The translations under genes were made by a program, and so were the position numbers. Below, one piece after another: positions 21,001 through 29,010 of a DNA stretch of 29,010 bases. The DNA is from Reclinomonas americana ATCC 50394 (lineage: Eukaryota > Jakobida > Jakobea > Jakobida): assembly GCA_048213135.1 (NCBI GenBank), contig PS015340.1, forward strand, positions 46,972 to 75,981, given 5' to 3'. The notes below the pieces were generated by a model. The model saw only the letters and a program-made list of their open reading frames with translations. It ran no database searches and was not told the origin of the DNA. How positions within the stretch are numbered: the stretch's first letter is position 1; each line of letters opens with the position of its first letter.

Positions 21001-23931
21001 TTGCACACTCGCATACCGACATACAGCCGATTGGCCGTCGAATCCAGTGCCACGCCAGATGGACCACTAATACGTGCCGTTGTGGCACAAGCTCCGTCAA
21101 CCGTGCCCAACGATCCGATCGTTCCACAGTACGTGGTGACCTCGCCACCATACGTGATCTGAAGAGTGGCACGTAAGTACTTGATGAGGAAGTGGTCAAA
21201 GAACGCAAACACCTTTCTTACAGCCGAGTTTCCCCAATCACCAACATACATCACTTTGTTGACCGAATCAACAACAATGCCGTGTGGAGAATTAAATCGC
21301 GCACTCGATCCGGTGCCATTTGCAGAGCCGGAAGATCCGTTGCCAGCCAGCGTTGACACAAATCCGGAAGGCGTGCTCACACGGATTGCATGACTCCCAT
21401 CCTGCAGAGCCCGACGGTGAGACGTGGTGGGAAGAGTCTCTCAAGGACGTCTCAATACTCAACGGCAGAGATGTAAAGGTATCCGGTGGTCAGGTCGAAC
21501 GACAAGTCGAAGGGTGAGTTGAATCGCGCGGCATTGCCGATTCCATCAACCAGGCCAGCGACGCCTGCAGTCCCCAGAAACGTCGTTACCACACCTCCAC
21601 TCGTCACTCGCCGAATCGTGTGATTGTAGATATCACACACGAATGCGATACCCGAAGCGTCAAACGCAATGCTCTGTCACATAGACGCAAGCGCGTGAGA
21701 CACGCTTACGTGGTATTGTTACAATCACACCTACATCAGACGAACCGTTGCGAAATTGAATCGAGCAGCTGTGCCCGTGCCATCTGCCGATCCGGCCATA
21801 CCCGCAGTGCCCAGCCACGTCGACACCGCTGGTATGACACCCAACGCAGCCGTCGTTGGTGCCCACTCGAATGAGTTTGTCATTGTCGAGGCAGCCACAG
21901 AGTTGCCCACCACTGCATTCAGTGTCGCCGACGACGTCGTCACACTGCTGGCTGCCAGCGTGGCCAGCGACTGGGTGGCTGTGACGCACCAAAGGGAGTA
22001 GAGGAGAACTGTGAACGACCAGCGATGCAGAACCGACAAAGGTGACGGTGAACCAAGAAGAGAAGAGAAGAAGGAGGAAGGATAGGAGCAGGAGGAGGAG
22101 GAGGAAGAGGAAGAAGAAATCGAGGAAGGGGAGAAGCTACAAGAGCAGGAGGACGAAGAGACAGAGGATTGGAGGAGAAGGAAGAACAAGACAACGAAGA
22201 TAACCATACCGACAAGAAGATGGCGAAAAAAGGAGAGAGACCCAGAGCACACTTCAACCCCCATTTGCCCCACCGGTAGTGATGGTGAACGCCTTGTCAA
22301 AGAACAGCGGCGGCGTTCCATTGTCCGTCGACCGGATCGTCACCGCCAGCGAGCTGCCCGCCTGCCCCGCCGCCACAATCACCAACGACTGCCCGCTAAT
22401 CGAAAACACCGCACTATTGGCGCCACCGACAATCGAGTACGTGAAAGACTGACCCGCGTTCGCGTCTGTCGTCTGCAGCGCACACACGGCTTGATTCGCC
22501 ACCGACGGCGACACATATGTTGTCGGCGAGCACGTAATGTCGGTCGGCGCCACATTGGTGGATGTGGTGAACGACACGGTGGCGCCATTGATGGTGCTGG
22601 GTGTGGAGGTGACACCGACAGCGCGATAGTAGAATGTCCAGTTGGTCACCAATCCACTCAGTGAAGCGGTGATCGATGTGGCAGCGGAGCCGGTGGCGGT
22701 GGCGGGAGTGGCCGACACCAATTGCGACGCCAGCGAGAGGCGACGGATGATGTGCGTGGTGTAATCGGCAATGAGCACCGATGCAGTCGATGCATCGAAG
22801 GCGAGGTGAACAGGCGAGTTGAAGCGTGCCACAGCCAGAGCACTGCCATCGGCTGATCCACTCATGCCCGCCGCACCGCCAATCGTTGTCACAGACGAGT
22901 CTGACACACGAATGCTTCGCACGGTGTTGTTGACTGACTGCGTGGGGGGGTTCAGGCAGTGAGAGTCAAGAAGCGAGACGTCTCAAAGTGTGGAAAAGAT
23001 ACGCAACATCGGCGACATAGATGACGTTGTTTCCAGAGTCGTATGCCAGTCCGATCGGCGTGTTGAAGCGAGCGGCCGTTCCTGGTGACCGGTAAGAGCA
23101 CACGCAACAAGTCCAATCGGGGGTGAACATGATGAACTCACCAGTGGCATCCGTGGATCCAGATGCGCCGCTCGCTGAACCCGCCACCGTCGTCACCGTC
23201 ATCGCCACCGTGTCAATCGCTCGGATGGAGTTGTTCACACGGTCGGCTGCACTCACGCAAAACCAAGCAGAAGGCGCAGGTGAGGATGGGAGGAAGGGCA
23301 TCATCTCTCCCGCACACCACTCACCAACATACAGCGTGGTTCCGACGAGCAGCACGCCGTTGGGACCACCGAACCGCGCCGCCCCCGCACAGGCACCATC
23401 GGCGGTGCCACTCACGCCCGTAGAGCCACAGAAGGTCGTCGCCGCACCAGCGTAGGTCACTCGCCGAATGGTGTTGTTGAGCCAGTCACCCACATACACC
23501 ACTTGGTTTGTGGCATCCACCGCCACTCCCGCAGGCTGATTGAACGAGGCGGCTGCGCCGGAGGCATTCGCACTCCCCGACGCCCCGTTTCCCGCCAGCG
23601 TGGTAACTGCGGCTCCTGCGGTGACCGCACGCACAGCGTGGTTCGTCAACTGTGTGAGAGAGACGCACGCACAGAGTTAGAATGTGTGCCTGCATCGAGC
23701 TGCGATCATGCATGTCAGCACACACTCACATCGGCAACATAGATGGTGCCAGTGGTTTGGTCGATGCCGAGGCCAGCGACACTGTGAGAGTGCGTGAGTG
23801 TGTGTGGGAGAGAGAGANNNNNNNNNNNNNNNNNNNNNNNNNNNNNNNNNNNNNNNNNNNNNNNNNNNNNNNNNNNNNNNNNNNNNNNNNNNNNNNNNNN
23901 NNNNNNNNNNNNNNNNNNNNNGGTAGGTAGG

Positions 23932-23974
<43 letters not shown>

Positions 23975-24735
23975 AGAGAAGAGAGAAAAGAGTGAGAATG
24001 CAAGTACGCACTTTTTGAACTTTGCTGACACTCCTGTTGCGTTCGTCAGGCCGCACGTGCTTCCCGCAAAGGTGGTCACTGTGGCTGCGGGTGTGATGCG
24101 TCGAAGGAGACAGTTGCTGCAATCATCATCGTGTGCGCGTTCGAGTGAGTGAGTGAGACTAATCAACAATCGACAGATGGAAGACGGAAGAGCGCATGCA
24201 TGACAAACCCATAGTCGCCCACATACACGTTGCCTGCGGCGTCAAAGACCAGTCCCTGTGGAGAGAGCACACACTCATAATGTCAGCGAAGTGCACGGCT
24301 GGCGCAGGAGAGACACTTGTCGTGCACACACCATTGGTGTGTTCAACAATGCACTTGCTCCAACGCCATCCGTCGTTCCCGAGGTACCTGCCGTGCCGAC
24401 AATGGTGGAGACAGTGGAGGAGGAGACACCCAGAGTGGCAGAGTAGGGCGACCACTCGAAGGAGTTGGTGGTGCCACCCGCAACATTGTTGGGATTGATC
24501 CACGCGTTGAGAGTGACAGTCGAGCCAGTGATATTGGTGGCGACGGCGGTGGTCACTGTTTGGGCGTCTGTGAGGTGCACGTGTGCGTGTGCGTGTGCGT
24601 GAGTGCGCTTATGCATGATTATAATGCACCGCGCGTTCATCACACACAACTTGCATTGATGGCGAGTGAGAGAATGACGAGGAGCGCGACACTGAGGAGC
24701 GTGCGCATTGCAGAGACGCGTGTGCGTGTGCGCAT
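18038..24735 (-). CDS. Copy B: tandem paralogue of the secreted NHL/cadherin-like/PAN protein, 23 exons, exon 19 cut by a gap
   Basis: Exons (minus): 24651-24735, 24332-24567, 24209-24255, 24012-24116, 23730-23781, 23325-23649, 23142-23246, 23008-23081, 22274-22937, 21746-21978, 21464-21673, 21213-21401, 21017-21158, 20775-20953, 20584-20709, 20469-20514, 19907-20401, 19561-19842, 19391-19489 (partial), 18956-19234, 18493-18683, 18303-18429, 18038-18246. If exon 19 has the 306 nt of copy A, the protein is about 1568 residues. The signal peptide is different (MRTRTRVSAMRTLLSVALL, alternative start at 24708) but joins the same NAQTVTTAVATNITG sequence. Propeller 1, the cadherin-like, IPT-like and PAN domains are nearly identical to copy A; propeller 2 differs at loop positions. 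Both genes are open at every visible junction, so neither looks like a pseudogene. Extracellular adhesion or recognition is an inference from the domains. Confidence 0.85.
18686..18767 (-). other. Signal-peptide-like ORF inside intron 20 of copy B
   Basis: From an ATG at 18767 the minus strand reads MEWWLVALLVGFSVL. It is conserved with copy A (one G to E change at residue 2) although other parts of the same intron carry indels, for example about 20 extra bases in copy B just after the exon 20 donor. Confidence 0.35.
19371..19390. other. 20-N gap that removes most of exon 19 of copy B
   Basis: Sequence left of the gap matches copy A up to 12346. Sequence right of it resumes at the position equivalent to copy A 12655, inside exon 19. 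About 290 bp, including about 207 coding nt, are therefore missing from the assembly rather than necessarily from the genome. Confidence 0.85.
23818..23921. other. 104-N gap in intron 4 of copy B
   Basis: It lies between exons 4 and 5 and is bordered by GA repeats (left GAGAGAGA; right GGTAGGTAGGTAGAGG then a GA run to about 23990). No coding sequence is lost. Confidence 0.9.
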
Positions 24736-24796
24736 GTTCGCGGTGGCGGTGGTGCAGAGTGGCGTGTTCGCACCCGGGAAAGTGAATAAAATCTAA

Positions 24797-24823
24797 CGGT
24801 TATAACGCCAATTTTGGCGCCAA
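24797..24823 (-). promoter_or_regulatory. E2F-like palindrome with TATA-like element upstream of copy B
   Basis: TTGGCGCCAA (24814-24823, within TTTTGGCGCCAA from 24812) is a perfect palindrome about 78 bp upstream of the start at 24735. It is preceded on the plus strand by AACGGTTATAACGCC, holding a TTATAA and an AACGG Myb-like core. The E2F-like core is shared with the copy A promoter. Confidence 0.5.
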
Positions 24824-25415
24824 CATTTGAGTTTACACAACGGCGACTTTGCAAGGAGAAAATTGCTAAGCGCTTGCACTGCGCCAACTGTAGCGCGTTA
24901 TCGCGTTTTTATCGCTCTCTCAAGATGGTGATCATCAGAGACTGAGATTTAATTTTCAGTTTACAACATGCACAACAGCGTAGTACTCACAGCGCATTCC
25001 ACCACCTGCGCATGATCAAGCCACCACCGACATGAGTCTCATCGACAATACGACAGGCTGTCTTTTGTTCAACCGCATCATCTACGACGACGCCTCAACC
25101 GTTTTGCTTGCTTCACGGATCCATACCCGGCTTTGCTTTGTTTGCCTGGCTCTCATACACCCGCAAGGAATCTGCTGCTGCCTCAGGATTGGTGTCTGTG
25201 CTGATGTTTTGGATGCGGTTGAACTTGCTCATCAAGACAGCTGTTGCTTGTACATGTTTGTTGGTGAATGATGTTATCGCCATCGCGATCGATCGCGACT
25301 TGCAATTGATCGAAGCCCCAAGAGCGAACACATGTATACACACGCAAGAAACCTGCTGCTGCCCTCAAGTCTGGTGTTTGTGTTGATGTTGGATATAGTT
25401 GGAGACAGCGTTTAC
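24824..25415. other. Intergenic region between copy B and Derlin, with dispersed repeat
   Basis: No convincing gene; a 79-codon open frame from 25032 has no recognisable signature. Within it, about 25140-25400 holds two degenerate tandem units: CGCAAGGAATCTGCTGCTGCC (from about 25162) and CGCAAGAAACCTGCTGCTGCC (from about 25343), spaced about 180 bp. Each is followed by GGTGT-TGTG-TGATGTT. Unit 1 continues into the segment shared with 10905-10985. Confidence 0.5.
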
Positions 25416-25448
25416 AGTGGACAAATGACTCACTGCTGACTGTCCACT
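25416..25448 (+). promoter_or_regulatory. Inverted repeat AGTGGACA...TGTCCACT enclosing a TGACTCA site, upstream of Derlin
   Basis: The perfect 8-bp arms are 25416-25423 and 25441-25448. The 17-nt spacer contains TGACTCA (25426-25432), the classical AP-1/Gcn4-type bZIP half-site pair. It lies 31-63 bp upstream of the Derlin ATG. ER-stress bZIP control would suit an ER-degradation gene, but this is inference. Confidence 0.45.
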
Positions 25449-25478
25449 CTTCTGTTGCAAAGCCGACGCGCACACACA

Positions 25479-26179
25479 ATGAATCGCTTCTTCGAGTCGA
25501 TTCCCACAGTCACACGCACATACCTGCTATTAGGTGCGACTTTTGCGCGTGTGGTGTATGGTGTCTTGGCGTGAGATGGCCCGTCTGACTTGTCGATCAC
25601 TCTCTCGCTCTCTCTTGTGAACACACAGCGGGGTTGACCACGGCAGTGGTCTCACTTGACTTGGCCTCTCCCTACTCGCTGTACTTCAATCCGGCAGCTG
25701 TCGTTGCCAAAAATGAGGTCGGTGATCACGCTTTTCTTTGCTCAACTCTCACACTGTCGCTCACTCTCTCTTGCTCTCTGTGTGTGCGTGTCTCTCTCTG
25801 TTTGCAATGTGCGCACACGCAGTGGTGGAGACTAGGTGCGCGTGGGCAAGTGTGTGTTGTCTGATGGCCACGTGGACTTTGTGCACTCACACGTGTCACT
25901 CTCTGCTCTGTGCTCTCTCTATGTGTGTGTGTGTGTGCGTGTGCTCTCTCAGTGACGACTTTCTGGTACTTTGACACGTTCAGGTGAGCTGCGATGTGGT
26001 GTGGGAGAGGAAGTGCGGACAAGTCGCGACAGTTGGGATGTGACGTGGCGCGGGTGTGGAGAGAGAGAGGCGCAAGGAGGGAGAGAGAGAGAAAGGGAAA
26101 GAGGGGGAAGAGAGAAGATTGAGTTGCGATGAGATTCGCGTGATTGTTGTGGACATATTGTGAGAATGATGCACACACT

Positions 26180-26223
<44 letters not shown>

Positions 26224-26346
26224 CTGTGTGTGTGAGTGTGTGAGAGAGAGAGAAGAGAAGAGCTTGGGCAATGGGGATCAAACACACTTTGCAGGCTCAC
26301 TCTAATTCCGTTCAACGACAACAGAGAGAATAGAGAGAGTGTGTGT

Positions 26347-26380
<34 letters not shown>

Positions 26381-27840
26381 GAGGCAGTGTGTGTATATGT
26401 TAGAGAAGAGCTTGGGCAATGGGGTCAAACACAGGTTGCAGGCTCACTCCAATTCTGTTCAACGACAAGAGAGAGAAAAGAGAGGCAGTGTGTGTGTGTG
26501 TGTGTAGACCTTGGGCACTGCAGGCTCTCTCTCTCTCTCTCTGATTCCGCTTTGGAGAGTTGTCTCACCTCTTCCTTCTCTCTCTCCGCGCAGCCTCAAC
26601 TGGTTCTTCCACATGCACTTCCTGACATTGTACTGGAGCTCGTTGGAGCGCAACCAGTTTGATGGCAAGACTGGAGACTTTGTTTGTTGCGTTCGTCTCT
26701 CCCATTGCGTCGTTTGAATGGCGCAGTTTTGCTGACGTGTTCTTGTGCAGTCATGATTATGTTTGGCGCTGCGCTGTTGTTGGTGAGTGGTGCGATTGAT
26801 GCATAGCGAGACTTTTTCCTTTCGTCTCGCTGCTCCGTTCCTCTCACTGTTGTCCCGTTCCTCTCGCTGCTGCTCTATCCCTGCTCCTTGCCTCTCGCAC
26901 TGCTCCTTCCCTCTCGCACTGCTCCTTCCCTCTCGCACTGCTCCTTCCCTCTCCTTCCCTCTCGCTCTTCTCCCCTCCACTCGCTGTGCTTCTTGTCACT
27001 CGCTGCTCCTCTCCTTGCCTCTCGCCCTGCTTTTTCCCTCTCGCCCTGCTCCTCCCTCTCCCGCTCTGCTTCATGTCTCTCGCTGCTCCTCTCGTGTCTC
27101 TCACTGCTGCTCCTTGTCTCTCGCCCTGCTCCTTCCCTCTCCTTCCGTCTTGCTGCTCCTTGCCTCTCGCTGCTCCTCTCTCCAGCTGCTTCCCTTCCAT
27201 TTCGTTGCCCCGTTCCCTCTCGCTGTTGCTCCTTGTCTCTCGCAGCTGCTCTTATCCTTCGCACTCCGCTCCTTGTCTCTCGCTGCTGCTCCTTTCCTTC
27301 TCACTCGCTCTTTTTTCTCGCTGCTCCGCTCCTTCCCTCTCGCCTTGCTCCCTCCCTCCCCTCCGTCCCCCCTCTTCCCTGTCCTCCCCCCTCCCCCCCA
27401 TCTCCCCCTCCTCACCACCACCCTTCCCCTTTTCACCGCCACAGGGCCTCGGCACCCTCCTCGGCGTCCCCTTCCTCAGCTTCTCGCTCGTCTTTATGGT
27501 GGTCTACGTGTGGAGCCGGCGGCACTCGTTCCAGCATGTACAGCTCTTCTGGTTCCAGTTCCGCGCGCCGTGGCTGCCGTGGGTTCTCATGGGATTCTCC
27601 GTAATGCTCGGCGGCTCGCCCACCATTGACCTGCTGGGCATCTTTTGCGGTCACATTTACTACGTGCTGCGCGACGTGTGGCCGCTGTACCTCTGCAAAT
27701 CGCACGAGACCACCTTCCTCCCCACTCCCGGCTTCATCCAGAACCTCTTTGACCGCCGACCCCGCCCCGCAGCCGCCGCTCCCGCAGCACCAGCATTCAA
27801 CCTGGCCGGTGTCGCTGCTCCCGCACCAGCGGCAGCGTAA
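25479..27840 (+). CDS. Derlin (Der1-like rhomboid pseudoprotease of ER-associated degradation), seven exons
   Basis: ER membrane protein that helps move misfolded proteins to the cytosol for degradation. Exons: 25479-25533, 25629-25717, 25823-25835, 25953-25983, 26594-26685, 26751-26782, 27445-27840; 708 nt, 235 residues, in phase throughout. Start chosen as MNRFFESIPTVTRTYLLL, which matches the family N-terminus (a few residues, then an I-P-x-V-T/S-R segment). Landmarks: SPYSLYFNP, WWRLVTTFWYFDTF (the conserved WR motif, lying in the 13-nt exon 3), LERNQFDGKTGDFVFM, MVVYVWSRRHSF, PWLPWVLMGFSVMLGG, DLLGIFCGHIYYVLRDVWP with the GxxxG-type motif, LPTPGFIQNLF. The C-terminus is an Ala/Pro-rich tail with no clear p97-binding SHP box. 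No rhomboid catalytic Ser/His pair is expected or seen. Confidence 0.92.
25823..25835 (+). other. 13-nt microexon encoding the Derlin WR motif
   Basis: The acceptor CACACGCAG and donor GTGCGCGTG enclose TGGTGGAGACTAG. It encodes W-W-R-L plus one base of the next codon and keeps the frame between exons 2 (phase 0) and 4 (phase 1). Confidence 0.8.
26186..26530 (+). repeat. GA microsatellites and ~147-bp tandem repeat in Derlin intron 4
   Basis: (GA)n runs occur at about 26186-26222 and 26348-26377. Two copies of a unit starting AGCTTGGGCAATGGGG (26261 and 26408) share CAAACACA, TTGCAGGCTCACTC, AATTC-GTTCAACGACAA and a following GAGAGA/GTGTGT block. A partial third copy starts near 26508 (CTTGGGCACTG). 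Confidence 0.8.
26883..27350 (+). repeat. Pyrimidine-rich minisatellite in Derlin intron 6
   Basis: A 19-bp unit, CCCTCTCGCACTGCTCCTT, is repeated in tandem at about 26909-26950 and followed by many degenerate variants (CTCTCGC-TGCTCC-TTCC) up to the exon 7 acceptor region. Long Ser/Leu/Cys-rich open frames across it are repeat by-products. Confidence 0.8.
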
Positions 27841-27998
27841 CGAGACCGAGAAGAAGAAGGAACGAGTGGGAAGGTGGAGCGACAATGTGAATTTGGACAA
27901 AAATGTATCATGACTCATTGCAAGTGGCGCGCGGGTGAGGAGAGAGGAGGAGGAGAGGAACAAGACGCGCGTTTGATAAGAGGGACAAATGTGGGCGG
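27841..27998. other. Spacer after the Derlin stop
   Basis: No gene. It holds the first of four TGACTCA elements (27911-27917, in ATGACTCATTGC), which may be the remnant of a further repeat unit. Confidence 0.4.
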
Positions 27999-28033
27999 TG
28001 ACTCATTGCGAGTTCCGCGTATGTGTTTGAGAG

Positions 28034-28099
28034 ATGCCCAAGCGCTCACGTGGCGAGGGGGCAGACAATGACCGTGCATAGCTCGGCACTGCATTCAAC
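28034..28099 (+). pseudogene. Decayed first-exon copy 1 (in-frame stop)
   Basis: Starts ATGCCCAAGCGC like the intact exon at 28367 (MPKRSRGEGADNDRA versus MPKRTRGEETDISRA), but the CAG codon is replaced by TAG at 28079-28081. Confidence 0.7.
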
Positions 28100-28197
28100 A
28101 GTTTCGTGTTTTTCTCTCTGCGGACAATCCGAGTGGACAGACAGGCGGTGACTCACCGCGATCTCCTCGTCTGTATGAAGAGTGAGAGTGGAAGGAG

Positions 28198-28264
28198 ATG
28201 CCGAAGCGCACACGCGGAGAGGTGATAGACATTACTTGTCATAACTCGGCACTGCATGCGACAG
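28198..28264 (+). pseudogene. Decayed first-exon copy 2 (frameshift)
   Basis: Starts with the same MPKRTRGE as the intact exon, then loses one base relative to it around 28225-28240. The following residues therefore leave the frame although the DNA still aligns (AACTCGGCACTGCATGC). Confidence 0.65.
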
Positions 28265-28311
28265 TTTCGTGTTCTTCTTACTGCGGACAATGCGAGTGGA
28301 CAGATGCGGCG

Positions 28312-28318
28312 TGACTCA
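28312..28318 (+). promoter_or_regulatory. TGACTCA (AP-1/Gcn4-type) site 55 bp upstream of the last gene
   Basis: It is preceded by AGTGGACA (28295-28302) with a 9-nt spacer. The same spacing occurs in the preceding repeat unit (28132-28139 and 28149-28155). Confidence 0.45.
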
Positions 28319-28366
28319 TTGTCTTGTGTGTGATTGTGTGTGAAAAAAGTGTGAGAGTGAAAGAAG

Positions 28367-29010
<644 letters not shown>

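Larger units (their letters stand above)
18038..24567 (-). repeat. Tandem segmental duplication, unit B
   Basis: Direct repeat of 11018-17749, same orientation. The nominal size is smaller because about 290 bp present in unit A (12367-12654) are replaced here by a 20-N placeholder, while an N run of 104 at 23818 adds length. Confidence 0.9.
27999..28366 (+). repeat. Tandem repeat of promoter plus first exon (units of ~150 and ~163 bp)
   Basis: Each unit runs TGACTCA, then GAGAGTG or TTTGAGAG, ATGCC-AAGCGC, GCACTGCATTC or variant, and GTTTCGTGTT, CTGCGGACAAT, CGAGTGGACAGA, after which the next TGACTCA follows. TGACTCA occurs at 27999-28005, 28149-28155 and 28312-28318. The third unit drives the intact exon at 28367. 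Confidence 0.8.

Noticed and set aside
25032-25386. Small plus-strand open frames and a minus-strand frame with NPEAAADSLRVYES
   Set aside because: They lie in the duplicated dispersed repeat; the second tandem unit is frame-shifted relative to the first. There is no start, splice or homology support, though a decayed gene cannot be excluded.
26844-27455. Minus-strand Arg/Glu/Gly-rich open frames resembling charged coiled coils
   Set aside because: Antisense to the pyrimidine minisatellite of Derlin intron 6.

Overview
The window is nuclear DNA from a unicellular eukaryote that I cannot place further. Every recognisable gene is broken by GT...AG introns, intergenic distances are short (70 to 145 bp between several neighbours), third codon positions are rich in G and C, and introns are loaded with CT/GA microsatellites and degenerate minisatellites. 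Five runs of N interrupt the assembly, three of them at CT/GA repeats. I saw no bacterial-type operon, CRISPR array, tRNA or rRNA. All exon models were built by hand: each junction was chosen so that reading phase and family similarity agree.

Layout: (1) 1-704, the upstream region of gene 1, holding a broken duplicate of its first exon. (2) 705-5172 (+), gamma-glutamyl hydrolase, six exons. (3) 5318-6582 (-), a three-exon stress-responsive A/B barrel (Dabb) protein. (4) 6653-9697 (-), NADP-type isocitrate dehydrogenase, seven visible exons with the N-terminal exon lost in or beyond the gap at 9857-10195. (5) 11018-17915 (-) and 18038-24735 (-), two tandem paralogous 23-exon genes (copy A, copy B) for large secreted NHL-propeller / FN3-like / cadherin-like / IPT-like / PAN proteins of about 1560 residues. 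(6) 25479-27840 (+), a Derlin with a 13-nt microexon. (7) 28367 to the window edge (+), the first two exons of a gene resembling the N-terminus of Mak5/DDX24 DEAD-box helicases, preceded by two decayed copies of its own promoter plus first exon.

The housekeeping genes (folate polyglutamate hydrolysis, isocitrate oxidation, ER-associated degradation, possibly ribosome biogenesis) show no pathway link to each other. The striking part is the central 13.7 kb. The secreted protein contains two similar halves with exactly matching coding lengths but different intron positions. The whole gene was later duplicated in tandem, and the two paralogues differ mainly in loops of the second beta-propeller. 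Other themes are repeated duplication of promoter plus first exon, perfect E2F-like palindromes upstream of both paralogues, and a recurrent non-canonical splice donor GTTGCGT.
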